This document shows, in pieces, positions 55,302 to 63,156 of a stretch of 64,000 bases of DNA. Under the pieces are notes generated by a model that made no database searches, had not been told where the DNA came from, and worked only from the letters and a program-made list of their open reading frames with translations. Source of the DNA: an endosymbiont of Escarpia spicata (GTDB lineage Bacteria > Pseudomonadota > Gammaproteobacteria > Chromatiales > Chromatiaceae); contig QFXE01000017.1 in NCBI GenBank assembly GCA_003349915.1, forward strand, positions 1 through 64,000, given 5' to 3'. How positions within the stretch are numbered: position 1 is the first letter of the stretch; each line of letters opens with the position of its first letter. Both the position numbers and the translations under genes were made by a program.

Positions 55302-55751
55302 CTATAAAGTCCTCAGAAAGTGGATGATCTTCCATCGTTCCTCTTCACTCAGCGACTCCTTAAATGCCGGCATGGCAGTATTGAATCGCCTGCCGCCTTC
55401 ACTGATGGTCCAGATGAGATAGTTATCCCTGGCCATCATGCGCATCTTCATGAAGTCATTGAGATTGGCGGGACGAGGCGAAAGCTCCTCGGCGGCTGGC
55501 CCGTTTCCATAACCCCGTTTGCCATGACAGACAGCGCAGTTGGCCTGGAAGAGCTGCCCGCCTTCAGCAACTACTTTGTCGGATGCAGACAATGGATTTC
55601 GCATATCTCTATAGGGTTCAGGAACCCCCACCATCATGCCTTGGTGATGCCTGGCCATGCTGTGGTTCATCATCATGCCGGCAGCCAACGTGGCACCAGT
55701 TATTAACAGCAGAGCCAGGGCGCTCAATCCAATTTTTCCTCGTCTATTCAA
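55302..55751 (-). CDS. Monoheme c-type cytochrome
   Basis: This encodes 149 residues. The start is probably TTG with AAGGA 7 nt upstream, and the TTGAATAG junction overlaps the stop of a truncated upstream reading frame, suggesting coupling. The signal peptide is 1-24. The heme motif CAVCH is at about 72-76, followed by GKRGYGNGPAAEELSPRPANL and a distal-Met candidate in FNTAMPAFKESLSEEERW, the normal class I layout. A His/Met stretch (MMMNHSMARHHQGMMVG) precedes the heme domain and could bind copper. It is part of the copper island. Confidence 0.8.
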   Translation of the reverse strand: MNRRGKIGLSALALLLITGATLAAGMMMNHSMARHHQGMMVGVPEPYRDMRNPLSASDKVVAEGGQLFQANCAVCHGKRGYGNGPAAEELSPRPANLNDFMKMRMMARDNYLIWTISEGGRRFNTAMPAFKESLSEEERWKIIHFLRTL

Positions 55752-55833
55752 AGCAGTTTTCCTTCAAGGCCGCAATCACCTGTTGCCCAATCTGATCCTT
55801 TTCGCCCTGGAATCTGATTGCAAAGCTATACAT
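55744..55833 (-). pseudogene. Truncated DUF302 copy (29 codons)
   Basis: The ATG has GAGGAAAAG upstream and encodes MYSFAIRFQGEKDQIGQQVI-AALKENCFE, then TAG. It aligns with the first 29 residues of the intact DUF302 protein at 54871-55272 (MYSF-x-x-R, then an alpha-helix ending ALKE). The stop overlaps the TTG start of the cytochrome gene. It looks like a duplicated DUF302 gene cut short by deletion, leaving a leader peptide in front of the cytochrome. Confidence 0.6.
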
Positions 55834-55844
55834 GCTTCTTTTCC

Positions 55845-56294
55845 TCATGAATAATTAACAGTTATGGTGATTTTTTCCGAGATCAAAGGTGGATCCTGTG
55901 GTTCATGCTGCTCATCACCCAACAATAACTGCAGCGTGTGTCTGCCAGATAGCAGTTTCAGCATGACCTCGGTCTCGCCCCGATCAAAGTGAATATGGTG
56001 CGGGTCCCGGGGGATGACTTCATCCATATCCGGCAGCTGTTCCACGTCCACCAGAAGGTGGTGATGGCCGGTAGTGTGCCGACGCTTGCCCTCTGTCCCG
56101 GCAGGGGTTATACCGAAACCCTTAATACCGAATTTCACATTGAATGGACTCTTCACTACATCACCGTCCGCAAGGCCGATGAAATAGACCTTTGCGCTTT
56201 CGGGCGGAGAGTGCGCACCCGTGATGGGTGTCGCCAGCAGCAGTGCCATTGCCAAAACGGGTGTGATGGCCGAAACAAGCATCTTCTTGATCAT
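55845..56294 (-). CDS. DUF4399 exported protein
   Basis: This encodes 149 residues with a signal peptide 1-26 (TGAH). The mature domain has AKVYFIGLADGDVVKSPFNVKFGIKGFGITPAGTEGKRRHTTGHHHLLVD, then HFDRGETEVMLKLLSGRHTLQLLLGDEQHEPQDPPLISEKITITV, the DUF4399 pattern with a histidine cluster HTTGHHHL. It is a periplasmic beta-sandwich; a metal-binding role is plausible but unproven. It lies 9 nt after DUF411 in the copper operon. Confidence 0.85.
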   Translation of the reverse strand: MIKKMLVSAITPVLAMALLLATPITGAHSPPESAKVYFIGLADGDVVKSPFNVKFGIKGFGITPAGTEGKRRHTTGHHHLLVDVEQLPDMDEVIPRDPHHIHFDRGETEVMLKLLSGRHTLQLLLGDEQHEPQDPPLISEKITITVNYS

Positions 56295-56303
56295 CTCTAT
56301 CCC

Positions 56304-56801
56304 CTACTGGTTCCTGCTGGCATAGACGGTGGTTTTCCCGTTTTCCTGGATGGTCACAACGTTATATGGATCTTTCCTCGGCCCTTCCATCCCTGGCGAA
56401 CCCATGGGCATGCCGGGTACGGCAAGACCCTTGATCGGTGGTTTCTCTTTCAACATGCGTGCAACCACATCCGCAGGCACGTGCCCCTCTATGATATATC
56501 CCCCGACCTTGGCGGTATGACAGGATTGCATGTTGCGCGGCACGCCAAGCTCTGTTTTGATCGAACTCATATTACGCTGGTTGTGTACCTCCACCGTATA
56601 GCCATTCTCTTTCATATGACTGACCCAATCCTTACAGCAACCACAGGTCGGACTTTTGTAGACCACTACATCAGCCGCCTCAGCGGGTTGCTGGCTGAAC
56701 AGTACGCCACCGGCAACCAGCGCGATCCCGGTCAGCAACCAGGCAGCGAGTTTTCCGTAAAAGGGTGATTTCCTCGACTTCCCAATGTTTGTCTTTACCA
56801 T
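56304..56801 (-). CDS. DUF411 copper-associated protein
   Basis: This encodes 165 residues with a signal peptide or anchor at about 14-43. The DUF411 domain shows VVVYKSPTCGCCKDWVSHMKENGYTVEV (CGCC metal/redox motif), NMQSCHTAKVGGYIIEGHVPADVVARMLKEKPPIKGLAVPGMPMGSPGME. The family (CopG-like) binds or oxidises copper in the periplasm and is standard in cop islands. Full length. Confidence 0.88.
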   Translation of the reverse strand: MVKTNIGKSRKSPFYGKLAAWLLTGIALVAGGVLFSQQPAEAADVVVYKSPTCGCCKDWVSHMKENGYTVEVHNQRNMSSIKTELGVPRNMQSCHTAKVGGYIIEGHVPADVVARMLKEKPPIKGLAVPGMPMGSPGMEGPRKDPYNVVTIQENGKTTVYASRNQ

Positions 56802-56821
56802 GATTTTTTCCTCTGTGATGA

Positions 56822-57328
56822 TCAGCCTTTTTTACTGGGCTGCATTGGTTTGCCGGCCTGAGCATTCCGCTCGTGCCACACACGATAGATCTCATCGGAC
56901 CAGTGGGTCTGCACCCAGGCCAGAATGTCATCAATCTGTTTATTGCTCAGTATGTCAGCGAAGCTCGGCATAGTTCCGCCGAGGGGAATCCCCCCCCGTT
57001 GCACGGTTCGGCGCAACACGGATAGCGGATGGTGCCAAGTGTGGGCGGCACCGTTCAATGGTGGCGGCGGGTACTTGCCATCCGCACCAGGTTTTTTCCA
57101 GTCCGGTGTGCCAGAAGCATCCGGCATGTGGCAGCTGGCGCAATTCGTCTGGAACAGTACATTGCCCCTCGCAACCTGCTCCTGGTTGTACCAACGCTGA
57201 ACGGACGGAGATACTGGCGGTGAAACAACCGGTTTATCGACGCTGGCCGCTGCACCTTGCTGCTCGCTGCAACCGGCCAATACAACCAGACCCATCAATG
57301 GCAACAGGCTCAACAATCTTCTCTTCAT
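56822..57328 (-). CDS. Monoheme c-type cytochrome lipoprotein
   Basis: This encodes 168 residues with lipobox VLAGC (Cys at about 20) and a Ser/Pro linker. The heme motif CASCH is at about 63-67 in FQTNCASCHMPDASG. The distal Met candidate is in GGTMPSFADILSNKQIDDILAWVQTHW. The domain is of the cytochrome c oxidase-linked class I type. It sits between copB and DUF411; a role in copper oxidation or electron supply to CopA is inferred from context. Confidence 0.83.
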   Translation of the reverse strand: MKRRLLSLLPLMGLVVLAGCSEQQGAAASVDKPVVSPPVSPSVQRWYNQEQVARGNVLFQTNCASCHMPDASGTPDWKKPGADGKYPPPPLNGAAHTWHHPLSVLRRTVQRGGIPLGGTMPSFADILSNKQIDDILAWVQTHWSDEIYRVWHERNAQAGKPMQPSKKG

Positions 57329-57396
57329 TACTCACTCTCCCGTTGTCTGGCGGCAGGGATCGAATTAAAATTTAACTCCAACCCCTTCATCGCCGA

Positions 57397-58098
57397 TCAG
57401 AACCAGGCGCGGATACCAGCGACGATCTGAACATCGCTGGTATCCTCACCCTCATCTCTGGCAAAGTCGGCGGTCTGGCCGAATTTCCCCGTCCAGTTGA
57501 CACCTATGTAGGGAGCAAACTCCCGTCGTATCTCGTAGCGCAACCGCAATCCCAACTCCATATCTGAGAGACCGGAACCGATACCGACCGCTTCGTCATC
57601 CTTGCTGTAGAGATTCATCTCGACCTCTGGCGACAGGACCAGCTTCTGCGTGAACATATATTCGTATTCGGCATCCAACCGGGCACCGATCTGTCCCGAC
57701 TCACCGATAAAGATTCCGGCATCCACCTCGAACAGATAGGGCGCCAGACCTTTGAAGCCAAGGGCCAGGAAGTCCCGCTTCGGATCCGGTTTTATATCCC
57801 GTCGCCAGCCAACCTGGAGATCCCAAAATGGTGCAATGGCCCGGCTGTAAAGGAACTGCACTTCAGCCTCCTCAGTTTCGCCATTCACACGTTCCACTTC
57901 CGTCTTGAACCAGAACTTATTGAGGTCGTATCCAACCCAGGCATCCGCTTCCAGTACCAGTGGATTGGAACCATCCGTACCCCTGATCTCCAGTTTGTCG
58001 ATCATTACCTGGTAGACCAGTGGATCATCTGCTCCACCGGCAAAAACTGGGCTGGATAACCCGATCGCCATCAACGCAGCCAATATCTTTTTCATCAT
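57397..58098 (-). CDS. copB: Copper resistance outer-membrane protein CopB
   Basis: This encodes 233 residues with a signal peptide 1-20 (VFAGG) and the CopB barrel: VYQVMIDKLEIRG, NPLVLEADAWVGYDLNKFWFKTEVERVNGETEEAEVQFLYSRAIAPFWDLQVGWRRDIKP, DFLALGFKGLAPYLFEVDAGIFIGESGQIGARLDAEYEYMFTQKLVLSPEVEMN, and the C-terminal Phe. It lacks the Met/His-rich N-terminal extension of Pseudomonas CopB. It is translated just after copA; with copA damaged, its copper partner may be missing. Confidence 0.9.
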   Translation of the reverse strand: MMKKILAALMAIGLSSPVFAGGADDPLVYQVMIDKLEIRGTDGSNPLVLEADAWVGYDLNKFWFKTEVERVNGETEEAEVQFLYSRAIAPFWDLQVGWRRDIKPDPKRDFLALGFKGLAPYLFEVDAGIFIGESGQIGARLDAEYEYMFTQKLVLSPEVEMNLYSKDDEAVGIGSGLSDMELGLRLRYEIRREFAPYIGVNWTGKFGQTADFARDEGEDTSDVQIVAGIRAWF

Positions 58099-58110
58099 TT
58101 TGTTAACTCC

Positions 58111-59061
58111 TCAACTGACGACGACGGTGCGGAACATACCGAGCATGTGATAGAGCAGATGGCAGTGATAGGCCCAGCCACCCTCCGCATCCACGGTGAC
58201 CCGATAACTGATGCGGGAACCGGGCTGCACGATCACGGTGTGTTTGCGCGGCAGGTAGTTGTTGTCACCGGTCTCCAGATCACTCCACATGCCATGCAGA
58301 TGCATCGGGTGGTTCATCATGGTGTCGTTGACGAAGGTGATACGCAGACGTTCGCCCAGTTTCCAGCGCAGGGGTTCAGCATCGCTGTGTTTGACGCCGT
58401 TGACCGACCACATGTAGCGACCCATGTTTCCCGTGAGATGGAGTTCGATCTCCCGATCCGGATCACGGTGATCATGGGTCGTGCGCAGGTTCTTCAGATC
58501 AGCATAGGTCAGTACACGGCGGCCGTTGTTACGCAGGCCGACACCGGGATCATCCAACCGGTACTGGGGAGCATCCGCCCGCATATCCACATGAGGGCCG
58601 TATTCCGTTGGGGCATGATGGACAGGACCCGCTGTAAAATCTGATGGGTTGGGCTTCATTGCCGGGTTTGATGCCTTTAAACCCTGTTGCAATGCCCGGC
58701 ACGCCGTCCATGGCACTCGGCAGGATGATGCCGTGCCAGTGAATGGAGCTGGTCTCTCGCAACAGATTGGTCACCCGCAGCGCACCGTATCACCCTCGCG
58801 CCAGCGCAGGATGGGCGCCGGCAGTGAACCATTGACGGTTGTGCCAATTCGCGGCGCACCGGTGAAGTTGACTGCCTGCTCACCAATAGTCAGATTGAAA
58901 TCGGTGCCGCGCAGGGTTTCAGGCCCCTGCTGTTTCATCACGGCGGCAAGCGCGCTGGATCCCAGCCCCAGCCCAGCGAAGGCGCCACCCATTGCCACGC
59001 CTTGTACAAATCGGCGGCGCGTCAGGCACGCCCCCTTGATTGGGTCGTTAATACTACTCAT
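58111..59061 (-). pseudogene. copA: Multicopper oxidase CopA, frameshifted and internally deleted
   Basis: The N-terminal part has a twin-arginine signal (LTRRRFVQGVAMGGAFAGLG) and the start of the first cupredoxin domain to REGDTV. A one-base loss near 58775 then shifts the frame, and the next frame carries LRVTNLLRETSSIHWHGIILPSAMDGVPG. The C-terminal part in a further frame has PTEYGPHVDMR, NNGRRVLTYADL, HPMHLHGMWSDLE and HCHLLYHMLGMF, the type 1/2/3 copper ligands. The middle, including YWYHSH and the Met-rich region, is missing (roughly 250 residues of a protein near 580). The product cannot be a working oxidase. Confidence 0.85.
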
Positions 59062-59171
59062 GGAGTTAATCTTCCTCTGCAAATCAGCGGCAAACACATA
59101 GCCGCTGACTATTTAGTCAACAAATAGTTGTCAGGCGATCACTGATAGATCAGCGATCAGCAGCAAGGAAG

Positions 59172-59540
59172 TCAGGCCCTGGGTGGGCGAAAGAGAGAAG
59201 AGGAGAGTTGGCTTACAAAACCCTTGTCTGCTATAGGCAGAATGGGCGTTACGGCAAGATGGGTGGGAAGTAAAAAAAACGGCATCAGCGCAAGCACACA
59301 GGATGCACACTGACCGGATGAGCAGCTATGACCGACGCAGCCATCGTCAGCATTACACTGTTCACAATCGTGGGACGCCTGGTCCATAACCATGCCGTCG
59401 TCATGCATATCCGACGTCTGATGCACACTCCCCTCCTGATCAGGGGAAGCGGCAAAACCGGCCATCGCACTCTGCAACGGAGATAACCCCAGCAAAAGTG
59501 TCAGGAGAAAAGCCAGCAATTTGTCAGATAGTCGAGGCAT
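59172..59540 (-). CDS. Cys/His-rich exported protein of the copper island
   Basis: This encodes 122 residues with a signal peptide 1-27 (SAMAG). The mature region has a cluster of metal-type residues: HQTSDMHDDGMVMDQASHDCEQCNADDGCVGHSCSSGQCASC, then a hydrophobic segment VLALMPFFLLPTHLAVTPIL. Short proteins of this form often precede copA and are thought to bind copper. No named family. It is first in the minus-strand copper operon; no clear ribosome site. Confidence 0.68.
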   Translation of the reverse strand: MPRLSDKLLAFLLTLLLGLSPLQSAMAGFAASPDQEGSVHQTSDMHDDGMVMDQASHDCEQCNADDGCVGHSCSSGQCASCVLALMPFFLLPTHLAVTPILPIADKGFVSQLSSSLFRPPRA

Positions 59541-59932
59541 ACAGCTAGATAATACTGAGATTCATTCTTATTTCAATTATTTTTTCTGGCAGTCAATTTT
59601 TAAAAAAGTTCCATCTCTTTTGTCGGTCAGAGGCCGGAGCCAACACAGCATACAGACCACGACCGGCCAGGTTTCGGTCTTGGCATTGTTAACAACGTGG
59701 TTACTATTCAGCACGATTCAACGTAGGCCAGGTCAGTCGCACAACAGCCCAGGATCGAAATATGGCACAGCACCTTGCGCACGACGTAACCCGGCAAAGC
59801 GCTGTTGGGTTACAATGGGCACGAAGCTTGTCGGTAAAATGATAGTTTGGAGCAATGCGCATCTAACCTACAAAATAGGCGCATATTCAGAATCAAGCTG
59901 AATAGTTACAAAATACTTCCTCATCCCTAACC
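59541..59932. other. Divergent intergenic region with a weak palindrome
   Basis: This stretch of about 390 bp lies between the copper operon (minus) and the helicase gene (plus). It holds a diverged palindrome GTAACCC...GGGTTAC at 59786-59813, related to 34493-34523. Copper-operon promoter elements should be near 59541-59640, but none could be assigned. Confidence 0.45.
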
Positions 59933-62900
59933 ATGATCCACACCCTGAAAGACTTACGCGAACGCTTTGGCCCAGCCTGGCTTGAGCAAGGCTCACGCTT
60001 CCTGAAGAATCATGCCGCCTTCATGCCCCAGGTTCAGCGAAGGGGGGCGTTGATCACGGCGCTGATCAACACCGATCAGCAGCGGTTACGGGTCTATGTC
60101 CGCGTACAGATGGATCCGGGCAAGGAGATCCAGATCAACGGGGAGTGCAGCTGTTCGTCCGGAAAGAATTGTTCACATGTGGCCGCTGTGCTAATCAAAG
60201 TATTGCAGGATGAGCATGAGATACCGCAAGAGGCGTTGGAAACCAGGGAAGCAGAGCCCCCCTTGAGACGACCCATGACAGGGTTGCTGGACTATCCGCA
60301 TGGAGTGTATCAGCGCCTGATCTATCTACTCCGCCCCAACCCGGCTGATCCCACCCGGATAGAAGTTGAGACCCGTTGCGCCCGGGCACTGAAAAACGGC
60401 GGTTACTCGGAAGATCGCATCTATGAACCCGCCTGGGCTCAGCGGGGAACGCCTCCGCGTTTTCTGCTGAAGACCGATCTGGATATTCTGGCTGGCCTGA
60501 ATCAGGTGGGAGAGGTAAAACCGTCGCTCAAGGGTAAGTCAGGCGAACAGCTGCTGCGCGCCATGCTGGATACCGGGCGTTGCCATCTGGAACATGTTTC
60601 CGGGAAGGCCCTGCGTCTGGGTAAGCCACAGTCTGCAACCCCCTGCTGGGAAGTGGATTCCATCGGCAATCAACGGATCAGATGGCATGAACGCGCCACC
60701 ATTTTCCTCGCCTCTCTCTGGTGTCTGGATTCTGATCGATGCATCCCCTTGGTGAGTGATCTGCCCGGCGCCTTGGTAGAGTCACTGGCCGCCATGGCGC
60801 CCGTGACCCCGGAACAGGTTCCCAAGGTAACGGCCGACCTGCAAAAGCGCTTTCCTGACACCTCACTGCCACTCTTGCGACAGATCAGGGTTGAGCAGCG
60901 CTCACCTGTGGCGCCTCAGCCCTGCCTGCACCTCAGCGCACAGGAGATGCCCCTGGCCTGTCTCTCATTCAAGTATCACGAAATCCGCATCGGCACCCGG
61001 GGAGCGCCTTTACAGTTCAAAGACGGCACACAGGTACATCTGATCCGGGATGAACCCGCCGAGCAGCACTGTATAGAGCGGCTCATCTCATTGGGTTTTC
61101 GCATCCATGAGGGTCAGAGCAGGGTGAGAGCAACCGATTGCTTTTTACTTGCAGATGAACCTCTCCCCTGGCTCGATTTTCAGTCCCGTCAACTGCCGGA
61201 ATGGGGAACACAGGGTTGGCGGGTGACCTGTGACAAGGACTTCCCCCACCGCCTGGCCCGCCCGGACCACTGGTACACGGAACTCGAACCCCTGGGAACG
61301 GAGGCGGACGGCTACGGTATCAGCGTCGGCGTCGTTCTGGAGGGCCAGCGCATTAACCTGTTGCCAGTCCTGATGCAGTGGCTGCACAAACTGCCACCGG
61401 ACCGGCGCGGGGAGAGACTGGAAGGGCTGATCCATGAGTACGGGATGGCCGTACCCCTGGAAGACGGCCGCTACCTGCTCCTCTCCCGAAACCGCGTTCG
61501 CCAGATCATGGAGACCCTGTTCGAGCTGCACGACAGCAAGCTCGACGAGATGCAGCGTCTGCGGCTCAATCGCTTCCAGTTGGCCCGTCTGGCGGAACTC
61601 GACGAGTCGCCGGATGGTGAAACCCTGCATTGGCTGGGTGCGGAGGCGATACACAGCCTGGCGGAGACCCTACGCAAGATTGAGTCTATCCCAGCCACAA
61701 CGCCACCGGCGGGCCTGCGGGCGGAACTGCGGCCCTACCAGCAACAAAGCCTGGACTGGCTGCAGTTTCTGCGTGAGCATCGACTGGGCGGTATACTGGC
61801 GGATGACATGGGGCTCGGTAAGACTGTGCAGACCCTGGCTCATCTACTGTACGAAAAAGAACAGGGGCGACTGGACAGGCCCAGCCTGGTGGTCACCCCC
61901 ACCAGCCTGATGACCAACTGGCAGCGGGAGGCGCAACGCTTCGCTCCCGATCTGCGGACGCGGGTCCTGCACGGTCCCCAGCGGCATGAACTGTTCGAAG
62001 GAATGGGGAAACAGGATCTGCTGATCACCACCTATCCCCTGCTGCTGCGGGACCAGGACCGGCTACTGATCCAGGAGTATCACCTGCTGATCCTGGACGA
62101 GGCCCAGGCCATCAAGAATCCCAAGGCCAAGGTCGGCGCAATCGCACGCCGGCTCAATGCCAGACACAGGGTGTGTCTAACCGGCACACCGGTGGAAAAC
62201 CATCTGGGGGAACTTTGGTCCTTGTTCGATTTCCTGTTGCCCGGTCTGCTGGGCGAGGAGCATCAGTTCCGTCGGCGTTGCCGTAAGCCGATTGAAAAAT
62301 GGGGCGACGAGTATCAGGCCGACCGGCTGCGCCACCGCATCCGACCTTTCCTGTTACGGCGCACCAAACAGGCGGTGGCGCCGGAACTGCCTCCCAAGAC
62401 CGATATCCTGCGCACGGTGGTACTTGGGGAAACACAACGGGAACTCTATGAGGAGATCCGTCAGAATATGTATCAACGGGTGCGTGAAGAGGTAGCTGAA
62501 AAAGGCATCTCCCGCTGCGGCATCCTGATCCTCACCACCCTGCTCAAACTGCGTCAGGTATGTTGCGATCCACGCCTGATCAGCCCGGAAGAGCGGGGGC
62601 GGATCGAGACCGGACACTCCGCCAAACTGGAACTACTCATGGATCTGCTGCCGGAGATGATCGAAGAGGGTCGCCGCATTCTGCTCTTCTCCCAATTTAC
62701 TTCCATGCTGGGGTTAATCGAGCAGGCACTGCAGGCTGCCGGCATCGACTATGTCCTGCTAACCGGCAGCACCCGTGATCGAGCCACCCCCATTGACCGC
62801 TTTCAGACAGGCAAAGTGCCACTGTTTCTCATCAGCCTCAAGGCCGGCGGCGTGGGCCTCAATCTTACTGCGGCCGATACCGTCATCCATTATGATCCCT

Positions 62901-63130
62901 GGTGGAACCCGGCCGTGGAACGCCAAGCCACTGACCGAGCCCACCGCATCGGCCAGGAAAATCCGGTATTTGTCTACAAACTGATCAGCGAGGGCACAGT
63001 GGAGGAACGAATACAAATCATGCAGGAGCGCAAACAAGCGCTGGCCGACGGGCTTTATGACAGCACCGGTACCGCCGACCCCCAATGGACAGAGAACGAC
63101 CTTGAGGAGCTGTTCGGGCCGTTGGTCTGA
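59933..63130 (+). CDS. SWIM zinc-finger SNF2-family helicase
   Basis: This encodes 1065 residues. The N-terminal SWIM zinc finger is at about 72-86 (CSCSSGKNCSHVAAVLI), with a long middle region. The SNF2 ATPase core runs from about 605, with motif I ADDMGLGKTVQTLAHLL (about 623), TPTSLMTNWQREA, motif II DEAQAIKN (about 722), LTGTPVENHLGELWSLFDFLLPGLLG, and the helicase C domain with LFSQFTSMLGLIEQAL, LISLKAGGVGLNLTAADTVIHYDPWWNPAVERQATDRAHRIGQ. This is a complete chromatin-remodeler-like DNA translocase as found in many bacteria; its role is unknown. Confidence 0.9.
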   Translation: MIHTLKDLRERFGPAWLEQGSRFLKNHAAFMPQVQRRGALITALINTDQQRLRVYVRVQMDPGKEIQINGECSCSSGKNCSHVAAVLIKVLQDEHEIPQEALETREAEPPLRRPMTGLLDYPHGVYQRLIYLLRPNPADPTRIEVETRCARALKNGGYSEDRIYEPAWAQRGTPPRFLLKTDLDILAGLNQVGEVKPSLKGKSGEQLLRAMLDTGRCHLEHVSGKALRLGKPQSATPCWEVDSIGNQRIRWHERATIFLASLWCLDSDRCIPLVSDLPGALVESLAAMAPVTPEQVPKVTADLQKRFPDTSLPLLRQIRVEQRSPVAPQPCLHLSAQEMPLACLSFKYHEIRIGTRGAPLQFKDGTQVHLIRDEPAEQHCIERLISLGFRIHEGQSRVRATDCFLLADEPLPWLDFQSRQLPEWGTQGWRVTCDKDFPHRLARPDHWYTELEPLGTEADGYGISVGVVLEGQRINLLPVLMQWLHKLPPDRRGERLEGLIHEYGMAVPLEDGRYLLLSRNRVRQIMETLFELHDSKLDEMQRLRLNRFQLARLAELDESPDGETLHWLGAEAIHSLAETLRKIESIPATTPPAGLRAELRPYQQQSLDWLQFLREHRLGGILADDMGLGKTVQTLAHLLYEKEQGRLDRPSLVVTPTSLMTNWQREAQRFAPDLRTRVLHGPQRHELFEGMGKQDLLITTYPLLLRDQDRLLIQEYHLLILDEAQAIKNPKAKVGAIARRLNARHRVCLTGTPVENHLGELWSLFDFLLPGLLGEEHQFRRRCRKPIEKWGDEYQADRLRHRIRPFLLRRTKQAVAPELPPKTDILRTVVLGETQRELYEEIRQNMYQRVREEVAEKGISRCGILILTTLLKLRQVCCDPRLISPEERGRIETGHSAKLELLMDLLPEMIEEGRRILLFSQFTSMLGLIEQALQAAGIDYVLLTGSTRDRATPIDRFQTGKVPLFLISLKAGGVGLNLTAADTVIHYDPWWNPAVERQATDRAHRIGQENPVFVYKLISEGTVEERIQIMQERKQALADGLYDSTGTADPQWTENDLEELFGPLV

Positions 63131-63156
63131 GTTCACTCCAGAGTTAAGATGACACC

